Source: Deinococcus frigens DSM 12807
GTDB lineage: Bacteria > Deinococcota > Deinococci > Deinococcales > Deinococcaceae
Assembly: GCF_000701425.1 (NCBI RefSeq)
Contig: NZ_JNIW01000007.1
Location: 1-64,000 of the forward strand
DNA length: 64,000 nt
Direction: 5' to 3'
Positions 1 to 8,792 of this stretch are shown here, in pieces. The notes beneath the pieces are model-generated. The model saw only the letters and a program-made list of their open reading frames with translations, made no database searches and was not told where the DNA came from. Within the stretch, counting starts at the first letter, position 1, and each line of letters opens with the position of its first letter. The position numbers and the translations under genes are program-made.

Positions 1-218
1 TCTTTCACCGCGAATTGAAGCAGATCACCGGGACCGAAGACTGTCAATGCCGTCTGGGGCGATCTCAACGCAATCACATCGGCACTGCCATGCTGGTCTG
101 GATTCGATTGAACCAGCAGGCCAAAGAGGCGAAGAAAACGATATACGCGCTAAAATTCGGTCTTCTTGATGACTACATGCGCCAGCAGCTCAAAAACCCA
201 TCTCTGAGTTTCGCGTAA
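1..218 (+). mobile_element. C-terminal end of a DDE transposase (IS4/IS701-like), cut by the window edge
   Basis: The frame is open from base 3 (FHRELKQITG...) and stops at 216-218. The visible 72 residues include FHRELKQITGTEDCQCR and QRNHI followed by MLVWIRL. This is the usual end of IS4/IS701-type transposases, where FHRE carries the last acidic catalytic region. The ttg at 15 is an internal codon, not a start. No terminal inverted repeat can be confirmed in the 24 bases before the next gene. Whether the element is complete lies outside the window. Family assignment is from recall of motif shape. Confidence 0.75.
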
Positions 219-242
219 GCCCTAGACTGTCAAACTCAGGCC

Positions 243-707
243 ATGTCTCCAATCCTTCGCCCTTACCGCGTCGCTGACCGTAGCGCCTGCCTGACGTTGT
301 TCGACAGCAATACCCCGGACTTCTTCCTGCCTTACGAGCGGGACGAATTCACTCAGTGGTTGGATCACGAGCGGTTGGACGCGCCCAGTGATTATCTGGT
401 CATGGAGGATGCGGACGGTTCCGTGGTGGCCTGCGGCGGCGTGTGGCAGGAGGAGAACGGCGCGGGACTCGCTTGGGGCATGGTCTCACGTGACCGCCAG
501 CGACAGGGCTTCGGCTCTGCGCTGCTGCTCGCCCGGCTGGAGCGGCTGCGCGAACTGGGCGTGAAAAGGGTCCATCTGGACACCACGCCCCAGTCGTCTC
601 CCTTCTTTGTGCGCCACGGCTTTCAGGAGCTGCGGCGCACGCCGGACGGTTATGGGCCGGGCCAGGACCGGATCGACATGGTGGCGTGGCTGGACCCAGG
701 TGACTGA
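243..707 (+). CDS. GNAT family N-acetyltransferase
   Basis: This 154-residue protein has the GNAT fold pattern. An N-terminal strand ([13 protein letters not shown]) is followed by a central beta segment ([21 protein letters not shown]). The acetyl-CoA binding motif A appears as [20 protein letters not shown] (the R/Q-x-x-G-x-G/A loop) near residues 81-100. A C-terminal [12 protein letters not shown] supplies motif B. It would transfer an acetyl group from acetyl-CoA to an amine, but the substrate cannot be told. It stands alone, just after a transposase remnant and before a convergent tRNA-Gln. The ATG at 243 gives the usual family length. Confidence 0.85.
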   Translation: MSPILRPYRVADRSACLTLFDSNTPDFFLPYERDEFTQWLDHERLDAPSDYLVMEDADGSVVACGGVWQEENGAGLAWGMVSRDRQRQGFGSALLLARLERLRELGVKRVHLDTTPQSSPFFVRHGFQELRRTPDGYGPGQDRIDMVAWLDPGD

Positions 708-714
708 GGGGACA

Positions 715-746
715 ACAAAAAACCCCGCCGTGAGACGAGGTTTGCA
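715..746 (-). terminator. Rho-independent terminator of tRNA-Gln
   Basis: On the minus strand, directly after the tRNA 3' end, arms AAACCTCG and CGGGGTTT (one wobble) can pair and are followed by a run of Ts. It lies between the convergent GNAT gene and the tRNA and may also stop the GNAT transcript. Confidence 0.6.
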
Positions 747-750
747 GTTC

Positions 751-824
751 TGGTTGGGGCACAAGGACTCGAACCTTGATCGACAGTGTCAGAGACTGTT
801 GTCCTGCCATTAGACGATGCCCCA
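751..824 (-). tRNA. tRNA-Gln (CUG)
   Basis: The minus strand folds as a cloverleaf. The acceptor 5' strand TGGGGCA pairs with TGCCCCA. The anticodon stem ACAGT/ACTGT encloses the loop CTCTGAC, giving anticodon CTG. The T arm contains GGTTCGAGTCC. CCA is encoded: tgg at 751-753 on the plus strand. The T1-G2-G3-G4-G5 start is typical of glutamine tRNAs. Confidence 0.95.
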
Positions 825-973
825 GCAGAAAAGGGATTGCTTTCCCACACGAGGAAGGCGACAGGAAGTATACCGGGGCCTCCTGAATGCGTCAAGGTCT
901 CGGGGCCAAGGGCGTACGGGCGGGCTGTCTTCAGCATTCGGTCAGAAATGAATGGACTGCGTTCAGAGCGTGC

Positions 974-1003
974 TTGCCGCGCCCGCCTGGACTCTGGTAC
1001 ACT
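974..1003 (+). promoter_or_regulatory. Candidate sigma-A promoter of rpsA
   Basis: TTGCCG at 974-979 and TACACT at 998-1003 are separated by 18 bases and lie about 150 bp before the rpsA start, leaving a long 5' leader. A Shine-Dalgarno-like aggaggacaggag precedes the ATG. This is inferred from consensus match only. Confidence 0.5.
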
Positions 1004-1153
1004 GATCGATGTTGCCGGGCCGTTGCGTCCGTGTTCTGGAACCTTTGGGGAATAGACATTCTGGGGGGATTGGGGCCGAAGGACGCGCGGTAGCAGGTTT
1101 ACAGAAGCTGGCTTGCAGGCAGGAGTTTTGCAAGCCCAGGAGGACAGGAGTTC

Positions 1154-3148
<1,995 letters not shown>

Positions 3149-3178
3149 GCCCCTGAAGTTCGGAGTTGAATAAAAAAG

Positions 3179-3212
3179 AGGCCCGGATGCGTTGAGTGTC
3201 CGGGCCTTTTTC
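3179..3212 (+). terminator. Rho-independent terminator of rpsA
   Basis: Perfect 9-bp stem AGGCCCGGA/TCCGGGCCT with an 11-base loop, preceded by an A run and followed by a T run, 30 bp after the rpsA stop. Confidence 0.9.
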
Positions 3213-3271
3213 TGGTTGGAGAAGACGTGGACAACAACGGGTTTACGCTTGCCCGGCCCGCCCAACCCCTC

Positions 3272-3391
3272 CGCCCTTGCCGGGCACCTTTTCTCAAAAG
3301 GGAGGCGAGAATCGCGCACTTGCCCAGCCAGCCGCGTTTTTCGGCTCCGTTCTGGGAGGGCTGACTGCGAAGCAGACTGAGGGGTTTTCGT
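3272..3391. repeat. Intergenic repeat, family A, copy 1
   Basis: It shares ordered blocks with 62272-62392: tctcAaaagggaggc-aga, ccag-c-gcg, and g-agggctg-ctgcgaagc-gac-gag. The match is imperfect but collinear over about 120 bp. Neither copy holds a plausible gene. It resembles the small non-coding repeats known from Deinococcus genomes. The class is inferred. Confidence 0.55.
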
Positions 3392-3415
3392 GAGAGCGTG
3401 CCAGGTTCACCTCAA

Positions 3416-3530
3416 ACGGATTCCGTTTGTCCTCCTGCTCGCTGTCTCGTCCAGAGCAGCGACCATGAGGACGCCTGGACGTCCGCTCGGATGTCCAGGT
3501 GTTTCCGGTGCCTTGCGGTCGGAGTCCGTA
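3416..3530. repeat. Intergenic repeat, family B, copy 1
   Basis: It starts with acggattccgtttgt and ends with cggagtccgta, so the ends form an imperfect inverted repeat. It shares internal blocks ctgctcgc and gctcggat-tccaggtgtt with 40869-41004. Together with family A it fills the 430-bp gap between rpsA and the TetR gene. Confidence 0.7.
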
Positions 3531-3578
3531 CCAGCCAATCAAGCCTTCCCGTCACTTCCTTTTAGACAGGCAGGTATC

Positions 3579-4184
3579 ATGCGGGGCGTGACCGTCCCTC
3601 TGCCGCCCACTTCTGCCCCCACCCCCGACACCACCCGCGTTCGCATCGGGCAGGAGGCGGCGCGACTGTTCGTGGCGAGTGGCTACCACGGCGTCTCCAT
3701 GCGTGAGGTGGCCGAGGCGGTGGGCGTAACCAAGCCCGCGCTGTACCACCACTACGCCGACAAGGAATCGCTGTTCCTGGCGATGCTGGACGGCGCGCTG
3801 GCGGGCCTGGCGCGGCTGATCGAGCATGCCTCGGCACAGAGCGGCCTGCCCGCACAACTGGACACACTGGTGGGCGAGCTGGCCGACAGCGCCCCCGCAC
3901 AGCGTGTGGGCCTGCAACTGGCCTCCGAACTGCGGCACGTTTCGCCAGAACGCCGCAAGGCCTTTGAAACCGAGTACCGTCAGGTCTGGATGGGCGGCCT
4001 GAGCGCCCTGTTCGAGGCTGCCTCGGCGCGCGGGGAACTGAGGAGCGATCTGCCGCCGCAGATGCTGACGCGGGCATTTCTGGCGCTGATCTACCCGCTG
4101 GTCACGGGCACGCCGCCCGCCGATCCACGGGGCACGGCGCGGGCCTTGCTGGCGGTCTATCTGGACGGGGTCAGGCCGCGCTGA
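3579..4184 (+). CDS. TetR/AcrR family transcriptional regulator
   Basis: This 201-residue regulator has an N-terminal helix-turn-helix: GQEAARLFVASGYHGVSMREVAEAVGVTKPALYHHYADKESL, split here only as the standard TetR signature (GVSMREVA and KPALYHHYADKESL). The C-terminal half is helical and ligand-binding. The frame extends upstream to 3390 but crosses a repeat, so the ATG at 3579 is preferred. A GTG at 3588 is also possible. It lies tail-to-tail with an EamA transporter gene. The target is unknown. The palindrome upstream of fabH (56645) is of TetR type, but nothing in the sequence links the two. Confidence 0.85.
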   Translation: MRGVTVPLPPTSAPTPDTTRVRIGQEAARLFVASGYHGVSMREVAEAVGVTKPALYHHYADKESLFLAMLDGALAGLARLIEHASAQSGLPAQLDTLVGELADSAPAQRVGLQLASELRHVSPERRKAFETEYRQVWMGGLSALFEAASARGELRSDLPPQMLTRAFLALIYPLVTGTPPADPRGTARALLAVYLDGVRPR

Positions 4185-4211
4185 CCACGCGCTGGGTCTC
4201 TCCTCCTCACC

Positions 4212-5207
4212 TCATCGCAGGGGAGGGGATTTTTCATTGACGCCCTGAACCGTGTCCCTCTTCCGCATTGGTCTGCCCACCCGCCCGGATTCCGGCCAGT
4301 TCGCCAGCGTCGCCCCGATCAGGATCACGGCGGCCAGGCCCCACACGCTGGCGGGCAGCCGCTCGTGGAGCAGCGCGGCGCTGAGGACCAGGGCGATCAC
4401 CGGGGCCAGCGCCTGCCACACGCTGATGCGGGCCGCCCCCAGCACCCGCGCGCCGCCCGCCCAGGCCAGGTAAGCAACCACATTGGCCCCCAGCGCGCTG
4501 AAGCCGATGCCCAGCCACACGGCAGGCGGCACACCCGTTCCTGACTCGCCCGAGAAGTGGAGGTGGGGCAGCGCGTACAGCAGGTACGGCACGCTGCCCA
4601 GCGCCAGGCTAAAGGCCACGAAGGGCAGCGTCCCTAGCCGCGCCGACAGCGGACGGTTAAACAGCGTGTACAGCGCCCAGACCACCCCGGCGGCCAGCAG
4701 CCACAGCAGCCCCGTGGGTGTGACCGACACCCCTGGCACGCGCGTGAGCGCCAGCAGGCCCAGCAGCCCGGCAAAGGCCACCGCCACGCCCAGCCCCTGG
4801 CGGCGCGTAAAGCCCTGCCCCAGCAGCAACCCCAGCGGCAGCACCAGCACCGGCACCAGCCCGTTGACCAGTCCCGCCACGCCCGCCGGGTTCAGGTTGA
4901 TTCCGGTCAGGAAGAACGCCTGAAACAGCGTGTTGCCCAGCAGGCCCACCCCGACCACCGCCAGCCAGGTCCGGGCGTCCCAGCGCGGCCAGCCGTCGGC
5001 GCGGACAGCCAGCGCCACAAGTACGCTGCCCGCGATCAACACCCGCACGGTGTTGGTGGTTTCGGCGTTCAGGACGCCCAGCACGGCTTTCAGGGCCACC
5101 ACGTTCGCGCCCCACAGGAACACGGTCAGCAGTACGCCCAGTAGGGCCAGCCGCTCGGACGCGGAAGCGGGGGCAGATGGGAGGGGAGCCGTCACGAAAC
5201 CGAGCAT
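4212..5207 (-). CDS. EamA/DMT family permease
   Basis: About ten hydrophobic helices are arranged as two EamA repeats. The first begins ALLGVLLTVFLWGANVVALKAVL and the second begins at about residue 150 with GLLWLLAAGVVWALYTLFNRPL. This is the layout of drug/metabolite transporters of the inner membrane. Substrate unknown. ATG at 5207 places the first helix about 15 residues from the N-terminus. A second in-frame ATG at 5243 would add 12 residues, and neither has a clear ribosome site. The gene converges on the TetR gene and diverges from the NuoE-like gene. Confidence 0.85.
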   Translation of the reverse strand: MLGFVTAPLPSAPASASERLALLGVLLTVFLWGANVVALKAVLGVLNAETTNTVRVLIAGSVLVALAVRADGWPRWDARTWLAVVGVGLLGNTLFQAFFLTGINLNPAGVAGLVNGLVPVLVLPLGLLLGQGFTRRQGLGVAVAFAGLLGLLALTRVPGVSVTPTGLLWLLAAGVVWALYTLFNRPLSARLGTLPFVAFSLALGSVPYLLYALPHLHFSGESGTGVPPAVWLGIGFSALGANVVAYLAWAGGARVLGAARISVWQALAPVIALVLSAALLHERLPASVWGLAAVILIGATLANWPESGRVGRPMRKRDTVQGVNEKSPPLR

Positions 5208-5313
5208 ACGCCCCAGATTCGCCGCAGCCTCAGCCGCTAGCATGCTCCGGCACCCGGTCCGCAGTTCCCATCATCGCCGCACCCGAATGCCGCACCCGAA
5301 TAAGGAGTCCCCC

Positions 5314-5571
5314 ATGCCCGTCACCCGTCTGGAAATCTGCAACGAACACCTGTCCGTCGATCAGCGCGAGGCCCTGCTGGACGCCGTGTGGGAACACCTA
5401 CGCATCAGCCCCGGCATGGTCACCGCAGACGGCAACGTGGAACTGGCCCTGTCGCAGTGCGGCGCAGGCGTGAACGCCGAGGACGCTCCGCTGGTGCGGG
5501 TGGGCGGTCAGGACTATTCCAACGTGACGCCGCAGAAGCTGGTCTCGCTCTTGCGGCGCTGGACGCGGTGA
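5314..5571 (+). CDS. Small NuoE-like (thioredoxin-fold ferredoxin-like) protein
   Basis: This 85-residue protein starts at ATG 5314 behind aaggagtcccc. Its centre and tail follow the C-terminal pattern of NuoE/2Fe-2S thioredoxin-like ferredoxins: PGMVTADGNVELALSQCG, then APLVRVGGQDYSNVTPQKLVSLL. The family binds its 2Fe-2S cluster with four cysteines, but only two are present here (residues 9 and 49), so cluster binding is doubtful. No other respiratory complex I gene is nearby. Function unknown. The similarity is by motif reading only. Confidence 0.6.
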   Translation: MPVTRLEICNEHLSVDQREALLDAVWEHLRISPGMVTADGNVELALSQCGAGVNAEDAPLVRVGGQDYSNVTPQKLVSLLRRWTR

Positions 5572-5634
5572 GTCTGGCCGCCTGAGCGCAGGAGCTTCCA
5601 GCCCTGAAACGATCATTCAGACTTTCAGACATCC

Positions 5635-6909
5635 TCACCGCGCCGCCCGCGCCTCCAGCGCCTGCAACGCCGCCTCCAGCGTCACGTCGCGGCCCCCCTC
5701 GGCCAGGGCCACGATGTCGCCGGGAGCCAGCACGTCGGGCGTGATGGTGTCGGGCAACGGCTCGCCCTGCCCGTTAAAGGCGCGCAGCACCGTCACCGAG
5801 ACCACACCGCCATCGGGCAGCGGATCAAAGACCACGCCGCTGTTGCCCACGCCGCGCGTCCTCTCGCCCACGGCGATGGCCCCGGCCCGCTGCGCGTAGT
5901 AGGTAAAGACCTCGGCGCACGAGGCGGTACTCGGCCCCACCAGCACGGCGGTGGGTCCCTTCCAGACCGCGCTGCCGGGGGGCACCGTCTTCATGTTCAG
6001 GAAGTGGCCGCGCGTGCCGTTAACACCGGTGTAGCTGTAGGTGGACAGCGTGCCGCCTACGCGGGTCTGGGATCTGTACTCCACCGGGGCAAAGACGCTG
6101 GCAGCGGCCACGCACTCGGTCAGGCTGCCGCCACCGTTGTAGCGCAGGTCCACGATCAGCTCGCGCGCCCCCGCCACCTGAGCCTCCCTGAGCCGGTCCA
6201 GAAAAAGCTGGGAGGCGTCGCTGGGCAAAAAGGTGGGGTATGAGATCACCGCCACCTTGCCGTCCGCACCCGTCCAGGACAGGGTGGGTACGTCACGGGC
6301 CAGCAGCGAGGCAGTGGTCAGATTGAGGGTCAGCTCCGGGCTGGCGGGCCGCTTGATGGTCACGCGGATGGGCCGGGCCGCCCGTTCCAGGCGGATAAAT
6401 TCGTTGGGGCCAATGGGTGCGTTCTCGCCGCCGCGCTTGCCCGCAGCCTGACCGTCCACGGTGGTCACCAGATCGAACACGCGCAGGCCCTCGGCTTCAG
6501 CGGGACTGCCGGGGATGATCGACACCACCAGCAGGCCGCCCTCGGCCCGTGAGAGCCGCGCGCCGGTGCGCTGGACAGCCAGATCCTGCGTGACCTCGCG
6601 CAGCCGCTCGGCCCCCTCCGGGTCGCGGACATTGGTGTGGGCGTCGCCAAATTCCTTGAACAGGTCCTGCAACACGTCGCGGCCCGTGGCGTAGGAACAC
6701 GCCTCGCCCTGATCCGAACACCGCACCCGCAGCAGGGCGTCGTATTTCTCGCTCAGCGCCCCCAGATCCGCCGTGGACCAGCCGTAATACTCACGCGCCA
6801 CCTGCTGCGTGGCCGAGCGAAACAGATCGCTGGCCGGACTGGCCCCCGCCATGCTCAGGACGAGCAGCAGGGCCGGAAGGGGCGCGCGGAGGGAGCGGTT
6901 GAGTGGCAC
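5635..6909 (-). CDS. Secreted S41 family peptidase (C-terminal processing type)
   Basis: This 424-residue protein has a signal peptide ([23 protein letters not shown]). A PDZ-like segment follows ([30 protein letters not shown], about residues 125-155). The S41 catalytic region contains [10 protein letters not shown] and, near residue 335, [29 protein letters not shown]. The serine of TASCAE is where S41 nucleophiles sit and the lysine/arginine side of the dyad should lie downstream. The expected Lys reads as part of ERTRG rather than the usual GxxTxGK, so activity needs caution. It likely degrades or trims envelope proteins outside the cytoplasmic membrane. Confidence 0.85.
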   Translation of the reverse strand: MPLNRSLRAPLPALLLVLSMAGASPASDLFRSATQQVAREYYGWSTADLGALSEKYDALLRVRCSDQGEACSYATGRDVLQDLFKEFGDAHTNVRDPEGAERLREVTQDLAVQRTGARLSRAEGGLLVVSIIPGSPAEAEGLRVFDLVTTVDGQAAGKRGGENAPIGPNEFIRLERAARPIRVTIKRPASPELTLNLTTASLLARDVPTLSWTGADGKVAVISYPTFLPSDASQLFLDRLREAQVAGARELIVDLRYNGGGSLTECVAAASVFAPVEYRSQTRVGGTLSTYSYTGVNGTRGHFLNMKTVPPGSAVWKGPTAVLVGPSTASCAEVFTYYAQRAGAIAVGERTRGVGNSGVVFDPLPDGGVVSVTVLRAFNGQGEPLPDTITPDVLAPGDIVALAEGGRDVTLEAALQALEARAAR

Positions 6910-7027
6910 GCCCCAGCGTAAGGCCCCGCAGGTGGCGGGCGTGAGGGGCGCGCTTTCAATCTGCGGGCTGGGCGGCGCGGGGCGCCACTGAACCGCAGAG
7001 TAGAATCAGATTCGTCGGCAGACCCAG

Positions 7028-7047
7028 GAGATGTTCAATCTCACGGT
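7028..7047. repeat. 20-bp direct repeat, left copy
   Basis: GAGATGTTCAATCTCACGGT occurs here and again, without a mismatch, at 8773-8792. The two copies bound an AT-rich block of 1,745 bp. In the plus frame both copies encode MFNLTV, the conserved motif near the end of HINT pre-toxin domains. Confidence 0.9.
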
Positions 7048-7462
7048 CAGTCAGGCCCACACATATTATGTAGGGGAGGATGGGTGGCTCGTTCATAATG
7101 CTAATATCGCCTGCTCGCTTGAAGCGCGCGCCCAGCAGATACAAAAACTGCAACCCCCTGGCAAAGCGCAAGGTATGAGTACCACATCGGTTACAGAGGC
7201 TCTTGATGGTAACGGAAATACGAGGTACATAGTTTCAAGCAGTCGCCCTCGTCTGACGCCAGCGCAAAGACAAGCTTTGGGACCCAATGAGATTGAAGGC
7301 ACAGGTCTTGGTCATGCTGAAGTTACGGGAATCGATAATGCAGTGGACTGGGGATGGTTGCCAACTCGTCAGGCAGCATCACGCCCTATTTGTCCCTCCT
7401 GTGCGGCATATCAAAAGAGTTATGGAGTTACTCCTACAAGTCCACTTAAGGTTGGTAAATAG
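7031..7462 (+). pseudogene. Orphan C-terminal module of a polymorphic toxin: HINT tail plus deaminase-like toxin domain
   Basis: The first 23 residues, MFNLTVSQAHTYYVGEDGWLVHN, are the end of a HINT/intein-like pre-toxin domain, with the HN of the self-cleavage site. The remaining 120 residues carry GHAEVTG and ICPSCAAY. A HAE motif plus a P-x-C-x-x-type cysteine pair is the zinc-binding signature of deaminase-fold toxins, which act on nucleic acids or nucleotides. The N-terminal bulk of a secreted toxin is missing: an in-frame TAG lies at 7001-7003, and the ATG touches its only Shine-Dalgarno-like sequence. It is therefore a displaced toxin tip rather than a working gene. Its stop overlaps the start of the next gene. 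The deaminase family is inferred from motifs. Confidence 0.7.
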
Positions 7463-8058
7463 TGCTTAATTTATACAAAGATGAAGCGATTCACAAGATG
7501 ATTGACTCAAAATCTAATGGTTGTATAGAGTCTTATGGTAGGATTCTGATCTGCGCTACTTCATCATATCTAGAAATGTTTTTTGTACTGGATGAGAAAA
7601 ATGCTCAAAAACTGCATTTAATACTGAAGGCTCTAACCGATAACAAGACTATTATAGGGGTACCGGCACTAAAATCTTTAGAGGATGATATAGGATTATT
7701 ACTTAATTCTGTAATAGAAATTGGTGATAATGCGGCTGAATTCAGCCTTCATGTTGCTCAATACTTCATCGAGTATTTATCCGATGGAGATAAAGATAAA
7801 ATTAAATACATGGATATATCCTTTCTCAATGTATCTGATTACATAGCTCAAGAGCATGAACTAAAGAAGGACCACGCTACAGAGAGCGAGATAGAGCAGT
7901 CTCAGATAATGACAGCATATCGAAGTTTGAGAAACAGGGTTCTCGAATACTGTGATAAAGATACAAATGAGGTGCAATCTATCGCACAAGATCAACAGAA
8001 AAGTCTATGTAGCGAATATGTGGATATAGTAAAGCGATACACTAGCATCACGAGATGA
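7462..8058 (+). CDS. Candidate immunity protein for the deaminase-like toxin
   Basis: This 198-residue protein starts at a GTG that shares a base with the toxin stop (TAGTG), the tight coupling typical of toxin-immunity pairs. It is helical, acidic and cytoplasmic-looking, with no signal peptide or membrane helix. The segment SYGRILICATSSYLEMFFVLDEKNAQKLHLILKAL recalls helical immunity families, but I cannot name the family. Base composition is strongly AT-rich against the GC-rich flanks, which points to acquired DNA. The immunity role is inferred from position only. Confidence 0.6.
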   Translation: MLNLYKDEAIHKMIDSKSNGCIESYGRILICATSSYLEMFFVLDEKNAQKLHLILKALTDNKTIIGVPALKSLEDDIGLLLNSVIEIGDNAAEFSLHVAQYFIEYLSDGDKDKIKYMDISFLNVSDYIAQEHELKKDHATESEIEQSQIMTAYRSLRNRVLEYCDKDTNEVQSIAQDQQKSLCSEYVDIVKRYTSITR

Positions 8059-8140
8059 ATAGCAGGCCCAATCTATACCATTTCCACTTTGAAACTTGGT
8101 CTCCAAGCCAAGTGTCAAATGTTCTGCAAAGGATACCGAA

Positions 8141-8557
8141 ATGAAGTGGTCTATCCGCAGTACACACTACGAGTCGGGAGAAAATTTTGTTCGTTTATTC
8201 CGAGTAGAAAGTCAGTTAGGCGGCATATGGAAGTCTACTGTAGTTCCTGTTGAATTTGAGCAATACGATATCGAAATAGACATAGATCTTCATATCGAAA
8301 AACTTAATCCGATCAAAACGACGAATGGAATTTATCGAATGTCTGTAGTAGGTGGTGAAAATCGCATTATCGGGCTGATTGAAGATGTTGATGAGGAAGA
8401 TAATCTTCATTACCTTCGCATTTCTATCGATGGTCTAATCATGATTGAATCGAGTGGTCTTGTGCTAAACAAGGGGGATTTCTACATCTTATCAGTTCCC
8501 CTCGCTGCTCTGGAGATCACACCCCTTGGACGCGTAGCAATGAGCAGCTCCCCTTGA
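8141..8557 (+). CDS. AT-rich hypothetical protein, second candidate immunity gene
   Basis: This 138-residue protein starts at ATG 8141. The frame is open back to a GTG at 8096, but the ATG is the better start. It is predicted mostly beta, with alternating hydrophobic and charged residues (VEFEQYDIEIDIDLHIEKL, GGENRIIGLIEDVDEEDNLHYLRISIDGL) and no signal peptide. It shares the low GC of its neighbour. In polymorphic toxin loci a second small gene after the first immunity gene is common and may be an immunity protein for a lost toxin. No family recognised. Confidence 0.55.
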   Translation: MKWSIRSTHYESGENFVRLFRVESQLGGIWKSTVVPVEFEQYDIEIDIDLHIEKLNPIKTTNGIYRMSVVGGENRIIGLIEDVDEEDNLHYLRISIDGLIMIESSGLVLNKGDFYILSVPLAALEITPLGRVAMSSSP

Positions 8558-8772
8558 GACGGGATGGTTCTGTTTCCCCGCTGTGGTGCTACCGAGGTGC
8601 TACCACCCATCTCTCAACCGCCGAAAGCGGAAGCCTGAGCGCCTAAAAACCCCATCCCAGCGCCGCCGTAGCCCAACTCCCCGAAGGTGCTACGGCAGCG
8701 CTACATTGCCTCAAATCTTCTACCAAATAGCCCCCCCTACTTTGCGCCCAGCCGACAAAAACCGCTTGCTCA
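8558..8772. other. Non-coding right part of the acquired island
   Basis: No convincing gene. GC rises again here. The octamer ggtgctac occurs three times (8585-8608 twice and about 8685), with a further gcgctac at about 8697. The 20-bp repeat follows immediately. Confidence 0.5.
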
Positions 8773-8792
8773 GAGATGTTCAATCTCACGGT
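8773..8792. repeat. 20-bp direct repeat, right copy
   Basis: Identical to 7028-7047. In the plus frame, similarity to HINT toxins continues beyond the repeat: MFNLTV is followed by ETAQ, close to the common NLTVETAH. The stop codon of the large minus-strand gene (8786-8788) lies inside this copy. Confidence 0.9.

Noticed and set aside
6956..7171. Minus-strand frame opposite the HINT tail, with REIEHLL
   Set aside because: The plus strand encodes a recognisable HINT and deaminase sequence. The minus frame has no family resemblance, and the repeat explains its recurrence at 8770.
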